Below, piece after piece: positions 1-6,133 of a DNA stretch of 9,125 bases. Source of the DNA: CAYZTD01 sp964638155 (GTDB lineage Archaea; Thermoplasmatota; E2; DHVEG-1); NCBI GenBank assembly GCA_964638155.1, contig CAZWYI010000048.1:1-9125 (forward strand). Reading direction: 5' to 3'. The number at the start of each line of letters is the position of its first letter. The first letter of the stretch is position 1. A model generated the notes under the pieces. It was not told the origin of the DNA and did not search any database. It worked only from the letters and a program-made list of their open reading frames with translations. A program made the position numbers and the translations under genes.

Positions 1-549
1 TGGAGTTGAAAATATGAAAGAGATAAATAAGCGAAATAATATTCGTACTCCACAGTATTTTTTTAGTTTTTCTTCTGCTTTCTTTCTCTTAGAAATATCC
101 TCAGTAAACCCAATTACTTCAGTTACATTTCCATTTTGAGTTTTTTTAAACGGTTTAATAATTGTTTTATACCATTTATCGCCTAATTCTATTTCAAAGT
201 CTGTCTTTTCACCGGAAAAGGCTTTTTCCCAATATGATTTTAATCTACTATATGTTTCTTTTCTAGAAAATACCTCTTTTAAGGTTTTTCCTTTTATTTT
301 TTCTGTATTTAAATTAAATTTTTCAGCTGCTTCTCCTTCACTTAATAAAGGTATCAAATTTCCGTCATTATCTTTTTTAATTCTAAAAATATGGTTTGGC
401 AAATTGTTTAATGTTTTTTTTAAATCTAAATTGTTGATTAATAAAAAACTATTTTTGCCAAGACTTTCTTTATCTATAAACAGATTTTTTTGTGTATATT
501 TTTTACTGTTATTTTTCTCCTTTTTTAGATTAGGAGATTTTTCAGGCAT
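1..549 (-). CDS. PAS-domain signalling protein, N-terminal part (runs off the window)
   Basis: The reading frame is open from the ATG at 549-547 to the window edge (183 codons, no stop). After a lysine/asparagine-rich start (about residues 1-40), residues 45-152 read as a PAS sensor domain. It begins LNNLPNHIFRIKKD and ends with a PAC-type segment, WYKTIIKPF...VIGFTEDISKRKKAEEKLKK, the usual exit from PAS into a signalling helix. No signal peptide or membrane segment precedes it, so the sensor should be cytoplasmic. The output domain (histidine kinase, another PAS, or other) lies outside the window. The start is supported by a GGGGGAG Shine-Dalgarno 4-5 bases upstream and a TATA box about 41 bp upstream. 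Oddly, the last 20 residues (YCGVRILFRLF...) are hydrophobic and unlike a PAS linker. They follow a run of seven A's and lie in a small inverted repeat, so the frame there is uncertain. PAS assignment is fairly sure; overall function is unknown. Confidence 0.8.
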   Translation of the reverse strand, partial: MPEKSPNLKKEKNNSKKYTQKNLFIDKESLGKNSFLLINNLDLKKTLNNLPNHIFRIKKDNDGNLIPLLSEGEAAEKFNLNTEKIKGKTLKEVFSRKETYSRLKSYWEKAFSGEKTDFEIELGDKWYKTIIKPFKKTQNGNVTEVIGFTEDISKRKKAEEKLKKYCGVRILFRLFISFIFSTP

Positions 550-589
550 TTTCTCCCCCGGAAATTAAATATATAAAACGATTATCTCG

Positions 590-604
590 TATATAAGCTT
601 TGTA
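590..604 (-). promoter_or_regulatory. Archaeal core promoter (BRE/TATA) of the PAS gene
   Basis: On the minus strand ACAAAG is followed by CTTATATA, a good archaeal TATA box about 41 bp before the ATG at 549. Transcription should start about 25 bp downstream, near 565-570, leaving a leader of roughly 15-20 nt that contains the GGGGGAG ribosome site at 553-559. The gene therefore seems to have its own promoter, separate from the paralogue upstream. Confidence 0.55.
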
Positions 605-666
605 GGAAAAAATTTATATTTATATTTTTAACAATTAACCATATTTTACACTTAATTTGCGGGTAT

Positions 667-716
667 AAAAAATTTTAAAAAATAAAAGATTTAGGTTTAG
701 ATTTTATTCTAAACCT
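667..716 (-). terminator. Stem-loop plus T-rich tract at the end of the 704-2341 gene
   Basis: Two perfect 9-bp arms (AGGTTTAGA at 693-701 and TCTAAACCT at 708-716) flank a 6-nt loop. The TAA stop (706-704) lies inside the loop. On the minus strand the stem is followed by T-rich sequence (TCTTTTATTTTTT, then a further T run to about 667), the pattern of an intrinsic or T-tract terminator. An identical element sits at the end of the next paralogue (2479-2502). Confidence 0.6.
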
Positions 717-913
717 GTTATGAAGAATAGTAGTAGTGTTCCTGTTTTTGTTTCTGTGGCTCCGTTGGCTGCTACATTTATTTCGATTCCGCCGAATCCT
801 AGTGGGAAGCCTGATGATACTTGTACACTTTGATCTGGTTCGAGATTGGGTATTACTCCTTCTGCACTTTGTCCGAGGAATACTAGGTTTCCGGTGATAT
901 CTATACTCCATGC
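677..913. repeat. 3' repeat block, copy A (near-identical to 2463-2699)
   Basis: This stretch matches 2463-2699 base for base except at 886 (G versus A at 2672); the first 209 bp are identical. It covers the last 70 codons of the coding region and 27 bp beyond the stop, including the terminator hairpin. Just past 913 similarity drops abruptly, with about 15 differences in the next 85-90 bp, although the encoded module continues. An abrupt edge inside a gene points to gene conversion or recombination rather than uniform constraint. Confidence 0.9.
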
Positions 914-2341
914 GACATCTGTTGCCGGGGCTGTTCCGATGTTTTTAATGGTTGCTGTTACTCCTACACCGCCGGAAACTGATTCAATTGTGATTTGTGG
1001 TTGGACTGCACCTGCTGCTTCACCATATACCTCTCTATTTTCTCCTCTTTCATCAGTCCAAACAGCAAATGAACCACCTATATCTGCACTATGATCTTCT
1101 TCAACAACAGTTCCACTTTCATCGTTTATGGCTGGTGATTCTTCCCAAGTATTTCCTCCATCTTCTGAAGTTGATATATAAAGATCACCATCTTTTATGT
1201 AAGTACAAGTCACTGTCATACCATTTGCTGTAACAGCTGGATATTTTCCTCCATTTGTAACAGTTACATTAGTAAATGTTTCACGGTCATCATGAGAAAA
1301 AGAACACACAATATTTCCATCTTTTTCATATACTAAATAGACATGACCTTTATCTGCAGATACATCTGGATTACTAGCTCCTTCATACACTACTCCAGTC
1401 CATGGGTTATCTGCCCACCATTCAGGGTTTCCAGGTTCAAGATAACAGAAATCTAGATACACTCCATCTGAAATCCAATCTTCTCCACCCCATTCTATTG
1501 CTTCAAAGTAATATTTAGCTGTAGGATCCATATCACAGGCTATATCTCCCATAAATCCATCTACTTCAGGCATGTAAAGTAATTGTAAGCCCATGTCTTC
1601 AGTTTCATATACAATTGAAATTGTATCGAGCCCGGTATCGGTATCCAAACAAGAACTTAGTATTATTCCATGCATATCAGGATACGGTGCATCAGTCCCA
1701 TGAGGATATCCAGCAACATCTAAATCTTCAAAGTTTTCATAATATCCACTAATACTAAACTGCCAAACAGTCCATCCTTCATCATCTTCATATACTGCCT
1801 CAGGGTCGGTCATACTTGGAAAATGTATCAAATAAAATAGTTCTAGTGTAGGATCTGGTAAAACCGATCCGTATCCTTCAAATTCGCTATTTTGACAGTA
1901 ATCAACTTTTGGTTTTTCTCTAAGCCCTGGTTCCCAGGTAAAACCTATAGGTTCACTCCATGTTTCTCCACTGTCTGTAGAGTATGAAATAATAGGATCT
2001 ACTGATAAAATACTTTCTTTTACCTCTGAAACTGCAAGAATATCGCTTCCACCAGTTGCTAAATCTGGATTTTGACAATCAAAATCAGTGGAAAATATTG
2101 GGATATCTTGAGCTAAAACTGGTAAATTATATCTTGTTGTTTCAATACTTTCTTTGGTTAATTTGATGTCACCAAGATCACGTTTTACTTTTGTATAAGG
2201 TGTCTCTATTATAGTAGGTCCATTTTCTTTTATTTCTTTATCTGAAATTTCGTTAGTAATCACTGCTGAAGTAGGCAGAATTAGTGCTAAAACAACAGAT
2301 ATTACTACTACTGCTTCTAAAAATATTTTTATTTTTTTCAT
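704..2341 (-). CDS. Exported Asp-box beta-propeller protein with C-terminal Ig-like module (paralogue 1)
   Basis: A 545-residue predicted secreted or surface protein. Residues 1-26 form a Sec signal peptide (MKKIKIF, a hydrophobic core, then LPTSA before V27). Sialidase-type Asp-boxes (S-x-D-x-G-x-x-W) are seen at S121-W128 and S392-W399, with a degenerate one at 349-356 (G to R, W to F). A further blade motif is VWTDERGEN near 427-436. Together these indicate a beta-propeller. About residues 130-345 are acidic, aromatic-rich and unlike the paralogues. Residues 448-545 form an Ig/CARDB-like module (IESVSGGVGVTATIKNIG...) ending in TLLLFFITGLE. The sialidase FRIP motif is absent and arginines are very few, so a binding role is more likely than glycosidase activity. 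The start is fixed by AGGTGGAGGT upstream of the ATG and by the signal peptide. It is the last of three tandem paralogues and shares nearly identical ends with the neighbour at 2490-4082. Ligand unknown. Confidence 0.88.
   Translation of the reverse strand: MKKIKIFLEAVVVISVVLALILPTSAVITNEISDKEIKENGPTIIETPYTKVKRDLGDIKLTKESIETTRYNLPVLAQDIPIFSTDFDCQNPDLATGGSDILAVSEVKESILSVDPIISYSTDSGETWSEPIGFTWEPGLREKPKVDYCQNSEFEGYGSVLPDPTLELFYLIHFPSMTDPEAVYEDDEGWTVWQFSISGYYENFEDLDVAGYPHGTDAPYPDMHGIILSSCLDTDTGLDTISIVYETEDMGLQLLYMPEVDGFMGDIACDMDPTAKYYFEAIEWGGEDWISDGVYLDFCYLEPGNPEWWADNPWTGVVYEGASNPDVSADKGHVYLVYEKDGNIVCSFSHDDRETFTNVTVTNGGKYPAVTANGMTVTCTYIKDGDLYISTSEDGGNTWEESPAINDESGTVVEEDHSADIGGSFAVWTDERGENREVYGEAAGAVQPQITIESVSGGVGVTATIKNIGTAPATDVAWSIDITGNLVFLGQSAEGVIPNLEPDQSVQVSSGFPLGFGGIEINVAANGATETKTGTLLLFFITGLE
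2251..2341. repeat. 5' repeat block encoding the signal peptide, copy A (near-identical to 3992-4082)
   Basis: These 91 bp encode the first 30 residues of paralogue 1 and match 3992-4082 with one difference (C at 2261 versus A at 4002). Immediately inside the gene the two paralogues become essentially unalignable in DNA, so the near-identity stops at the junction between signal peptide and mature protein. Confidence 0.88.
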
Positions 2342-2386
2342 TTTTTTACCTCCACCTAAAATATTAATAATATTATCTTTTGACAG

Positions 2387-2401
2387 CTTATAATGATTTC
2401 G
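2387..2401 (-). promoter_or_regulatory. BRE/TATA core promoter of paralogue 1
   Basis: On the minus strand the 15-mer CGAAATCATTATAAG lies 46 bp before the ATG: CGAAA fits the BRE (cRnAA) and CATTATAA the TATA box. The identical 15-mer precedes paralogue 2, although the leader sequence between promoter and ribosome site has diverged. Expected leader is about 20-25 nt. The ribosome site AGGTGGAGGT lies at about 2348-2357. Confidence 0.6.
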
Positions 2402-2462
2402 TCTTTTATAAGTTATTTTAATAATTTATTTTGTTAAAATAAGTTGAGTATTAAGTAAAACA

Positions 2463-2502
2463 AAAAAATAAAAGATTTAGGTTTAGATTTTATTCTAAAC
2501 CT
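2463..2502 (-). terminator. Stem-loop plus T-rich tract at the end of the 2490-4082 gene
   Basis: Identical copy of the element at 693-716: 9-bp arms at 2479-2487 and 2494-2502, a 6-nt loop containing the stop codon, then a minus-strand T-rich tract (TCTTTTATTTTTTT). Its exact conservation with the other copy, beyond the stop codon, shows that the duplicated or converted tract includes the terminator. Confidence 0.6.
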
Positions 2503-2699
2503 GTTATGAAGAATAGTAGTAGTGTTCCTGTTTTTGTTTCTGTGGCTCCGTTGGCTGCTACATTTATTTCGATTCCGCCGAATCCTAGTGGGAAGCCTGA
2601 TGATACTTGTACACTTTGATCTGGTTCGAGATTGGGTATTACTCCTTCTGCACTTTGTCCGAGGAATACTAAGTTTCCGGTGATATCTATACTCCATGC
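2463..2699. repeat. 3' repeat block, copy B (near-identical to 677-913)
   Basis: Partner of 677-913 at a constant offset of 1786 bp, with one mismatch (2672). It encodes the C-terminal 70 residues of paralogue 2, which are identical in protein sequence to those of paralogue 1. The corresponding part of paralogue 3 (4234 onward) keeps the same fold and ending but is clearly diverged in DNA. Confidence 0.9.
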
Positions 2700-4082
2700 T
2701 ACATCTGTTGCTGCTGCTGAGCCGATGTTTTTAATGGTTGCCGTAACTCCTACACCGCCAGATACTGATTCTACAATAATTTGTGCTGCTGCAGCACCAG
2801 CTGCATAGTATATATCTTTATCTCCATTTCTGTTATCTGTCCATACTACACCTGCAGAATGAATATCTGCAGTGTTTTCTTCTGCAATTACAGAACCTTC
2901 TTCGTCGTTTACTTGTACTGGTTCGCCCCAGTTCGCCCCACCATCTTCTGATTCAACAACAAATAGATTTCCTCCTTCAACATAAGCACATTTAAATGTA
3001 CTTCCAACAGCAGTTATATCTGGATATCCGCCGGATCCTATTGTAGTTGTCTCCCAGTTTTCTCCATCATCGCTACTGTAAGCACATACTACATTACCCC
3101 CACTCATATATACAACTGCTACATTTTGACTGTAGTGGGCTATTGCAGGGTGTTCTCCTTCACCGACATATTGTTGATATGGCGTAAATTCGATATCTGT
3201 TGAATCTGTATCTCCTTCTACGACCTCTATCTTTTTCCAGACAATTTTAGATGCCCCCTCTGGATCATTGAACTGCCATGCATAATGAGATTTCATATAT
3301 TCGTTTGATGCATCTGGATCAACTGCTGGTGCAGTTGCAAAAGGATTTGTACCACCTGGTCCATTTTGACCATCAAAAGTACTTTCTCCACCTGTTATTG
3401 TTCCTGTTTCATCAAAGCCTATAATCATTTGGTTAGGGCATTTTGGTATATCATAAACATCATAAATAAGATGTTGAATAGTCATATAAACTGGTCCGTC
3501 CATCTCATGGTATTGTCCTTCTAAGTATCCATTATCTGAAATAATAGTGTATTCAAGATCTTCGGCACCACCAGTCCAATACATAAATTCCCATGTTGCT
3601 AGATCGGTTATATCTCCTATTGTGTAGAAACTCTCGAATCCATCTTCTATATCATTAAATACTCCTAGCAATCCTGTATAATATTCAAAGTCTATCATTG
3701 CTACGTCATTATATACATCTAATGCTGCTTCAGTAGACAATATTGGTACCCAAGTTTCACCATCTGTTGTATATGACCATGCCAATCTTTTATCTAAAAT
3801 GCTAAGTTGTTGGGTCATTGCTACAACAATATTTCCATTGTTGTCCTTAGTAATCTGAGGATGTATAAAGTCTCCTTCTCCCTCTGGTGATATTAAAACA
3901 TTTTCCTGGAGTCCTGTTTGTCTTTTGATACTCTCTCCCTTTTTTAGATTTTTTTCTATTTCTTTTAATTCGGGTATCTCGTTTTCATTATCGTTAGTAA
4001 TAACTGCTGAAGTAGGCAGAATTAGTGCTAAAACAACAGATATTACTACTACTGCTTCTAAAAATATTTTTATTTTTTTCAT
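2490..4082 (-). CDS. Exported Asp-box beta-propeller protein with C-terminal Ig-like module (paralogue 2)
   Basis: A 530-residue predicted exported protein. The start at 4082 is preferred over a TTG 14 codons upstream: it follows GAGGTGGAGGT, begins the same signal peptide as its paralogues, and the longer version would start inside the promoter region. Asp-boxes are at S336-W343 and S378-W385; the one at 104-111 is degenerate (YTTDGETW, with Thr for the key Asp). A VWTDNRNGDKDIYYA blade motif lies near 413-427, and the Ig-like module at 433-530 ends TLLLFFITGLE. Only three arginines exist in the whole protein (54, 99, 418), too few and too poorly placed for a sialidase arginine triad, so catalysis of that kind is unlikely. 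Between the two halves, residues about 112-335 are paralogue-specific, with a glycine-rich loop near 213-232. Both ends are nearly identical to paralogue 1, while residues 55-111 and the DIYYA region are closer to paralogue 3, making this the clearest mosaic of the three. Confidence 0.88.
   Translation of the reverse strand: MKKIKIFLEAVVVISVVLALILPTSAVITNDNENEIPELKEIEKNLKKGESIKRQTGLQENVLISPEGEGDFIHPQITKDNNGNIVVAMTQQLSILDKRLAWSYTTDGETWVPILSTEAALDVYNDVAMIDFEYYTGLLGVFNDIEDGFESFYTIGDITDLATWEFMYWTGGAEDLEYTIISDNGYLEGQYHEMDGPVYMTIQHLIYDVYDIPKCPNQMIIGFDETGTITGGESTFDGQNGPGGTNPFATAPAVDPDASNEYMKSHYAWQFNDPEGASKIVWKKIEVVEGDTDSTDIEFTPYQQYVGEGEHPAIAHYSQNVAVVYMSGGNVVCAYSSDDGENWETTTIGSGGYPDITAVGSTFKCAYVEGGNLFVVESEDGGANWGEPVQVNDEEGSVIAEENTADIHSAGVVWTDNRNGDKDIYYAAGAAAAQIIVESVSGGVGVTATIKNIGSAAATDVAWSIDITGNLVFLGQSAEGVIPNLEPDQSVQVSSGFPLGFGGIEINVAANGATETKTGTLLLFFITGLE
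3992..4082. repeat. 5' repeat block encoding the signal peptide, copy B (near-identical to 2251-2341)
   Basis: Encodes residues 1-30 of paralogue 2, with one mismatch to copy A at a constant offset of 1741 bp. Paralogue 3 encodes a similar leader (V12 to I, S15 to A, S25 to T) but with several more base changes, so it did not share in the recent homogenisation. Confidence 0.88.
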
Positions 4083-4124
4083 TTTTACCTCCACCTCAAT
4101 ATAAATAAAGTAATTATATGGCAA

Positions 4125-4139
4125 CTTATAATGATTTCG
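4125..4139 (-). promoter_or_regulatory. BRE/TATA core promoter of paralogue 2
   Basis: The minus-strand 15-mer CGAAATCATTATAAG, identical to that of paralogue 1, lies 43 bp before the ATG at 4082. Sequence between it and the ribosome site (GAGGTGGAGGT) is not conserved, which supports selection on, or recent sharing of, the core promoter itself. Confidence 0.6.
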
Positions 4140-4196
4140 CCCCTGTTAGCTATTGACGTTAATTTTTATATTAATTAGATCAATTCAATATTTATA

Positions 4197-4233
4197 CTAA
4201 AAAAATCTAAAGAAAGGAGAGGAGATATGTTTA
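4197..4233 (-). terminator. Pyrimidine/T-tract after paralogue 3
   Basis: Minus-strand sequence directly after the tandem TAA TAA stop codons (4236-4231) is pyrimidine-rich (CTCCTCTCCTTTCTTT) and ends in seven T's (4205-4199). Archaeal transcription commonly stops at such T-tracts without a hairpin. No stem-loop like that of the other two paralogues is present here. Confidence 0.4.
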
Positions 4234-5907
4234 TTATATCCCCGTCACAAAGAATAAAAGTAGTTTAGCGGTTGCCGACGCGGATGCAGTTGCGCCTTCT
4301 GCTGATTCAGCATTTATGGCTATATTTATATCTCCAAAACCGAGTGGGAAACCTGATTTGATTGTTACGGATTCATCAGGGGCAATACTAGCTATGTTAC
4401 CTGAGCTTTCTCCACCGAGGAACACAGTTCCATCTAAAGTTATTGCCCAATCTACATCAGTTGCTTCGGCATTTCCTTGATTTTTAATGTTTGCGCTAAC
4501 TCCTAGTCCACCTGAAATAGATTCTATTACTAAGTCCGGAGTTGGACCTGCCGCAAGAGATGCATAATATATATCAAAATTTCCATTTCTCTCATCTACC
4601 CATACAAGTCCACCTTTGTGAATATCAACAAAATTTTCCTGGGCGACAACAGTACCATCTTCTTCATTTTTTTGGATCTCTTCTCCCCAAGTTGCTCCTC
4701 CATCTTCAGATACTTTCATGTATAAATTTCCGTCTTTTACGTAAGCAACATATAAGTTGTTACCAACAAATGTAGCTGCTGGATACTGTTCATCTAATCC
4801 TGATTCACTAGCTACTTCGCTAGTATCCCAATTAGCTCCTCGATCTGTACTATATTTACATCTAATGTCCCAATCGCCATTTTCATTTGCCATATAAACT
4901 ACAATTACTTGATCTCCATTTGCTTCAATAACTGGATTTTGAGCATCATAAGAGTCTCCACCATCCAGATATGCTTGTTCTTCTACAAATTCAATATCGT
5001 CTTCTACATTAGGAATACACCTTCTATATTGAACTGCATTAAACTCTTCATGTGCATCATGAGCGGTTATATAGAAGTAATCCTCTTCTGTTTGCACGTT
5101 GTCATTGTTATGTACTGGTGCTTGATCAATATCAAACGCAGGGAAATACATACCAAGAGGCCCAGTTCCACTATCCCAATTGGAAACATAGGCTAATTCA
5201 GGCATTGCCAACCAGTATACCATTATTCCTTGTTCCATTCCTTGTTCGTCATCTATCATTCCAATAATTGGTCCAGGGGCTTGATCAAATGATACTTCAA
5301 TATACCACATATTATCTTCTACATTATTATATGAAGCGCCTGCTCGACTACCTTCCTGCCATCCGTAAACTTCCCATGTTTCATCATCTGTTATATCTGG
5401 TCCATAGAAGAAATAACCTGACTCTGTGGAGAGTTCAAGGGTGTCAAACCATATGCCATTAAATTCGGATTCAGCATAAATATCACTTCCGGGCATATAT
5501 GCTATCTGCGGATAAGAACAAAGTCCTTCAAAACCAGTTAGTTCATAACCTTGCCAAGTATCTCCATTATCTTCTGAATATAATACAAGGGGGTAGGCTT
5601 CTAAAACCGATAATTTGTGGTTATAAGTGACAATAACATTGTTATTTCCATCCACTGTTATATCTGGCTGTATGTCCTCTTCAGGGCTATCCTGTGACAA
5701 TAAGACATTGGATTGCAGACCTGTAGCTCCAATAGTTTTTTCTATATAGTTGAGCTCAAGCGGTATTTCTTCAGCATCTTCAAATTGTAGTTTTGAGCCT
5801 GGATTTTTTTCTTCGTTGTTAGTAATAACTGCTGTTGTAGGTAGAATAAGTGCTAAAACAACAGCTATTACTATAACTGCTTCTAAAAATATTTTTATTT
5901 TTTTCAT
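4234..5907 (-). CDS. Exported Asp-box beta-propeller protein with C-terminal Ig-like module (paralogue 3)
   Basis: A 557-residue predicted exported protein, the first transcribed and most diverged of the three. The signal peptide (MKKIKIFLEAVIVIAVV..., ending PTTA about residue 26) is followed by an acidic, flexible-looking stretch to about 58. Three intact Asp-boxes are seen: S111-W118, S353-W360 and S400-W407, then the blade motif VWVDERNGNFDIYYA near 436-450. The Ig-like module at 457-557 (IESISGGLGVSANIKNQGNAEATDVDW...) has an alanine/serine-rich insert near 80-90 of the module and ends KLLLFFVTGI. Residues 119-352 share no obvious sequence with the other paralogues. The start follows GGTGGAGG seven bases upstream. 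A binding or adhesive beta-propeller on the cell surface or released outside is the best reading; glycosidase activity is not supported by visible catalytic motifs. It lies just downstream of the C25 peptidase gene, with its own promoter in the 226-bp gap. Confidence 0.88.
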   Translation of the reverse strand: MKKIKIFLEAVIVIAVVLALILPTTAVITNNEEKNPGSKLQFEDAEEIPLELNYIEKTIGATGLQSNVLLSQDSPEEDIQPDITVDGNNNVIVTYNHKLSVLEAYPLVLYSEDNGDTWQGYELTGFEGLCSYPQIAYMPGSDIYAESEFNGIWFDTLELSTESGYFFYGPDITDDETWEVYGWQEGSRAGASYNNVEDNMWYIEVSFDQAPGPIIGMIDDEQGMEQGIMVYWLAMPELAYVSNWDSGTGPLGMYFPAFDIDQAPVHNNDNVQTEEDYFYITAHDAHEEFNAVQYRRCIPNVEDDIEFVEEQAYLDGGDSYDAQNPVIEANGDQVIVVYMANENGDWDIRCKYSTDRGANWDTSEVASESGLDEQYPAATFVGNNLYVAYVKDGNLYMKVSEDGGATWGEEIQKNEEDGTVVAQENFVDIHKGGLVWVDERNGNFDIYYASLAAGPTPDLVIESISGGLGVSANIKNQGNAEATDVDWAITLDGTVFLGGESSGNIASIAPDESVTIKSGFPLGFGDINIAINAESAEGATASASATAKLLLFFVTGI

Positions 5908-5940
5908 TTTTCCTCCACCAAATTACAATATGTATTAGGA

Positions 5941-5956
5941 ATTTATAAAAATTTCG
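5941..5956 (-). promoter_or_regulatory. BRE/TATA core promoter of paralogue 3
   Basis: On the minus strand CGAAATTTTTATAAAT begins with a BRE-like CGAAA and runs into a TATA box, its nearest edge 34 bp before the ATG at 5907. It shares CGAAAT plus TTATAA with the promoters of the other two paralogues. Predicted leader is short, about 10-18 nt, just enough for the GGTGGAGG site. Confidence 0.6.
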
Positions 5957-5985
5957 GTATATTACCCTTTAAATATAAAAATTGT

Positions 5986-6010
5986 GTAATATAAATCTGT
6001 TTTATATTAC
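5986..6010 (-). other. Perfect 10-bp-arm inverted repeat between the peptidase gene and paralogue 3
   Basis: Arms GTAATATAAA (5986-5995) and TTTATATTAC (6001-6010) enclose a 5-nt loop. On the minus strand the stem is followed by ACAATTTTTATATTT, so it could act as a weak, AT-rich terminator for the peptidase transcript, 124 nt past its stop. Alternatively it is an operator about 30 bp upstream of the TATA box of paralogue 3. The sequence does not decide between these. Confidence 0.45.
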
Positions 6011-6133
6011 TTATTGGGTTTTTTTATTCTATGTTGTAAAATCAATCTATTAGATTAAGATATGATTAACTCAAATCTTACAATAATTATCTTTAATTAT
6101 CTGTATGGTTATGTTAGGAAATAATATGGAGAA

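Noticed and set aside
675..911. Basic Arg/Ser-rich open frames at 675-911 and 2434-2697 (both strands scanned), nearly identical to each other
   Set aside because: They lie inside the two near-identical 3' blocks of the propeller genes in another frame; their similarity comes from the DNA repeat, and they lack ribosome sites or plausible domains.
2252..2341. Type IV pilin-like (class III) signal peptide, because of a conserved Glu9 before the hydrophobic stretch
   Set aside because: Aligning Glu9 with pilin Glu+5 puts Ile at the cleavage position instead of Gly/Ala, and a normal Sec cleavage site (TSA) follows the core.
2921..2940. Exact 10-bp tandem repeat GTTCGCCCCA
   Set aside because: It falls in the Asp-box GGANWGEPV, where the protein sequence is normal for the family and in frame; most likely chance codon similarity.
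4083..4124. Extended N-terminus of paralogue 2 from a TTG at 4124
   Set aside because: It would start right at the TATA box, include the ribosome site as coding, and place 14 residues before a signal peptide that starts at the same Met in both paralogues.
704..5907. Catalytic sialidase annotation for the three Asp-box proteins
   Set aside because: Asp-boxes are structural; no FRIP motif or arginine triad can be seen, and paralogue 2 has only three arginines in total.
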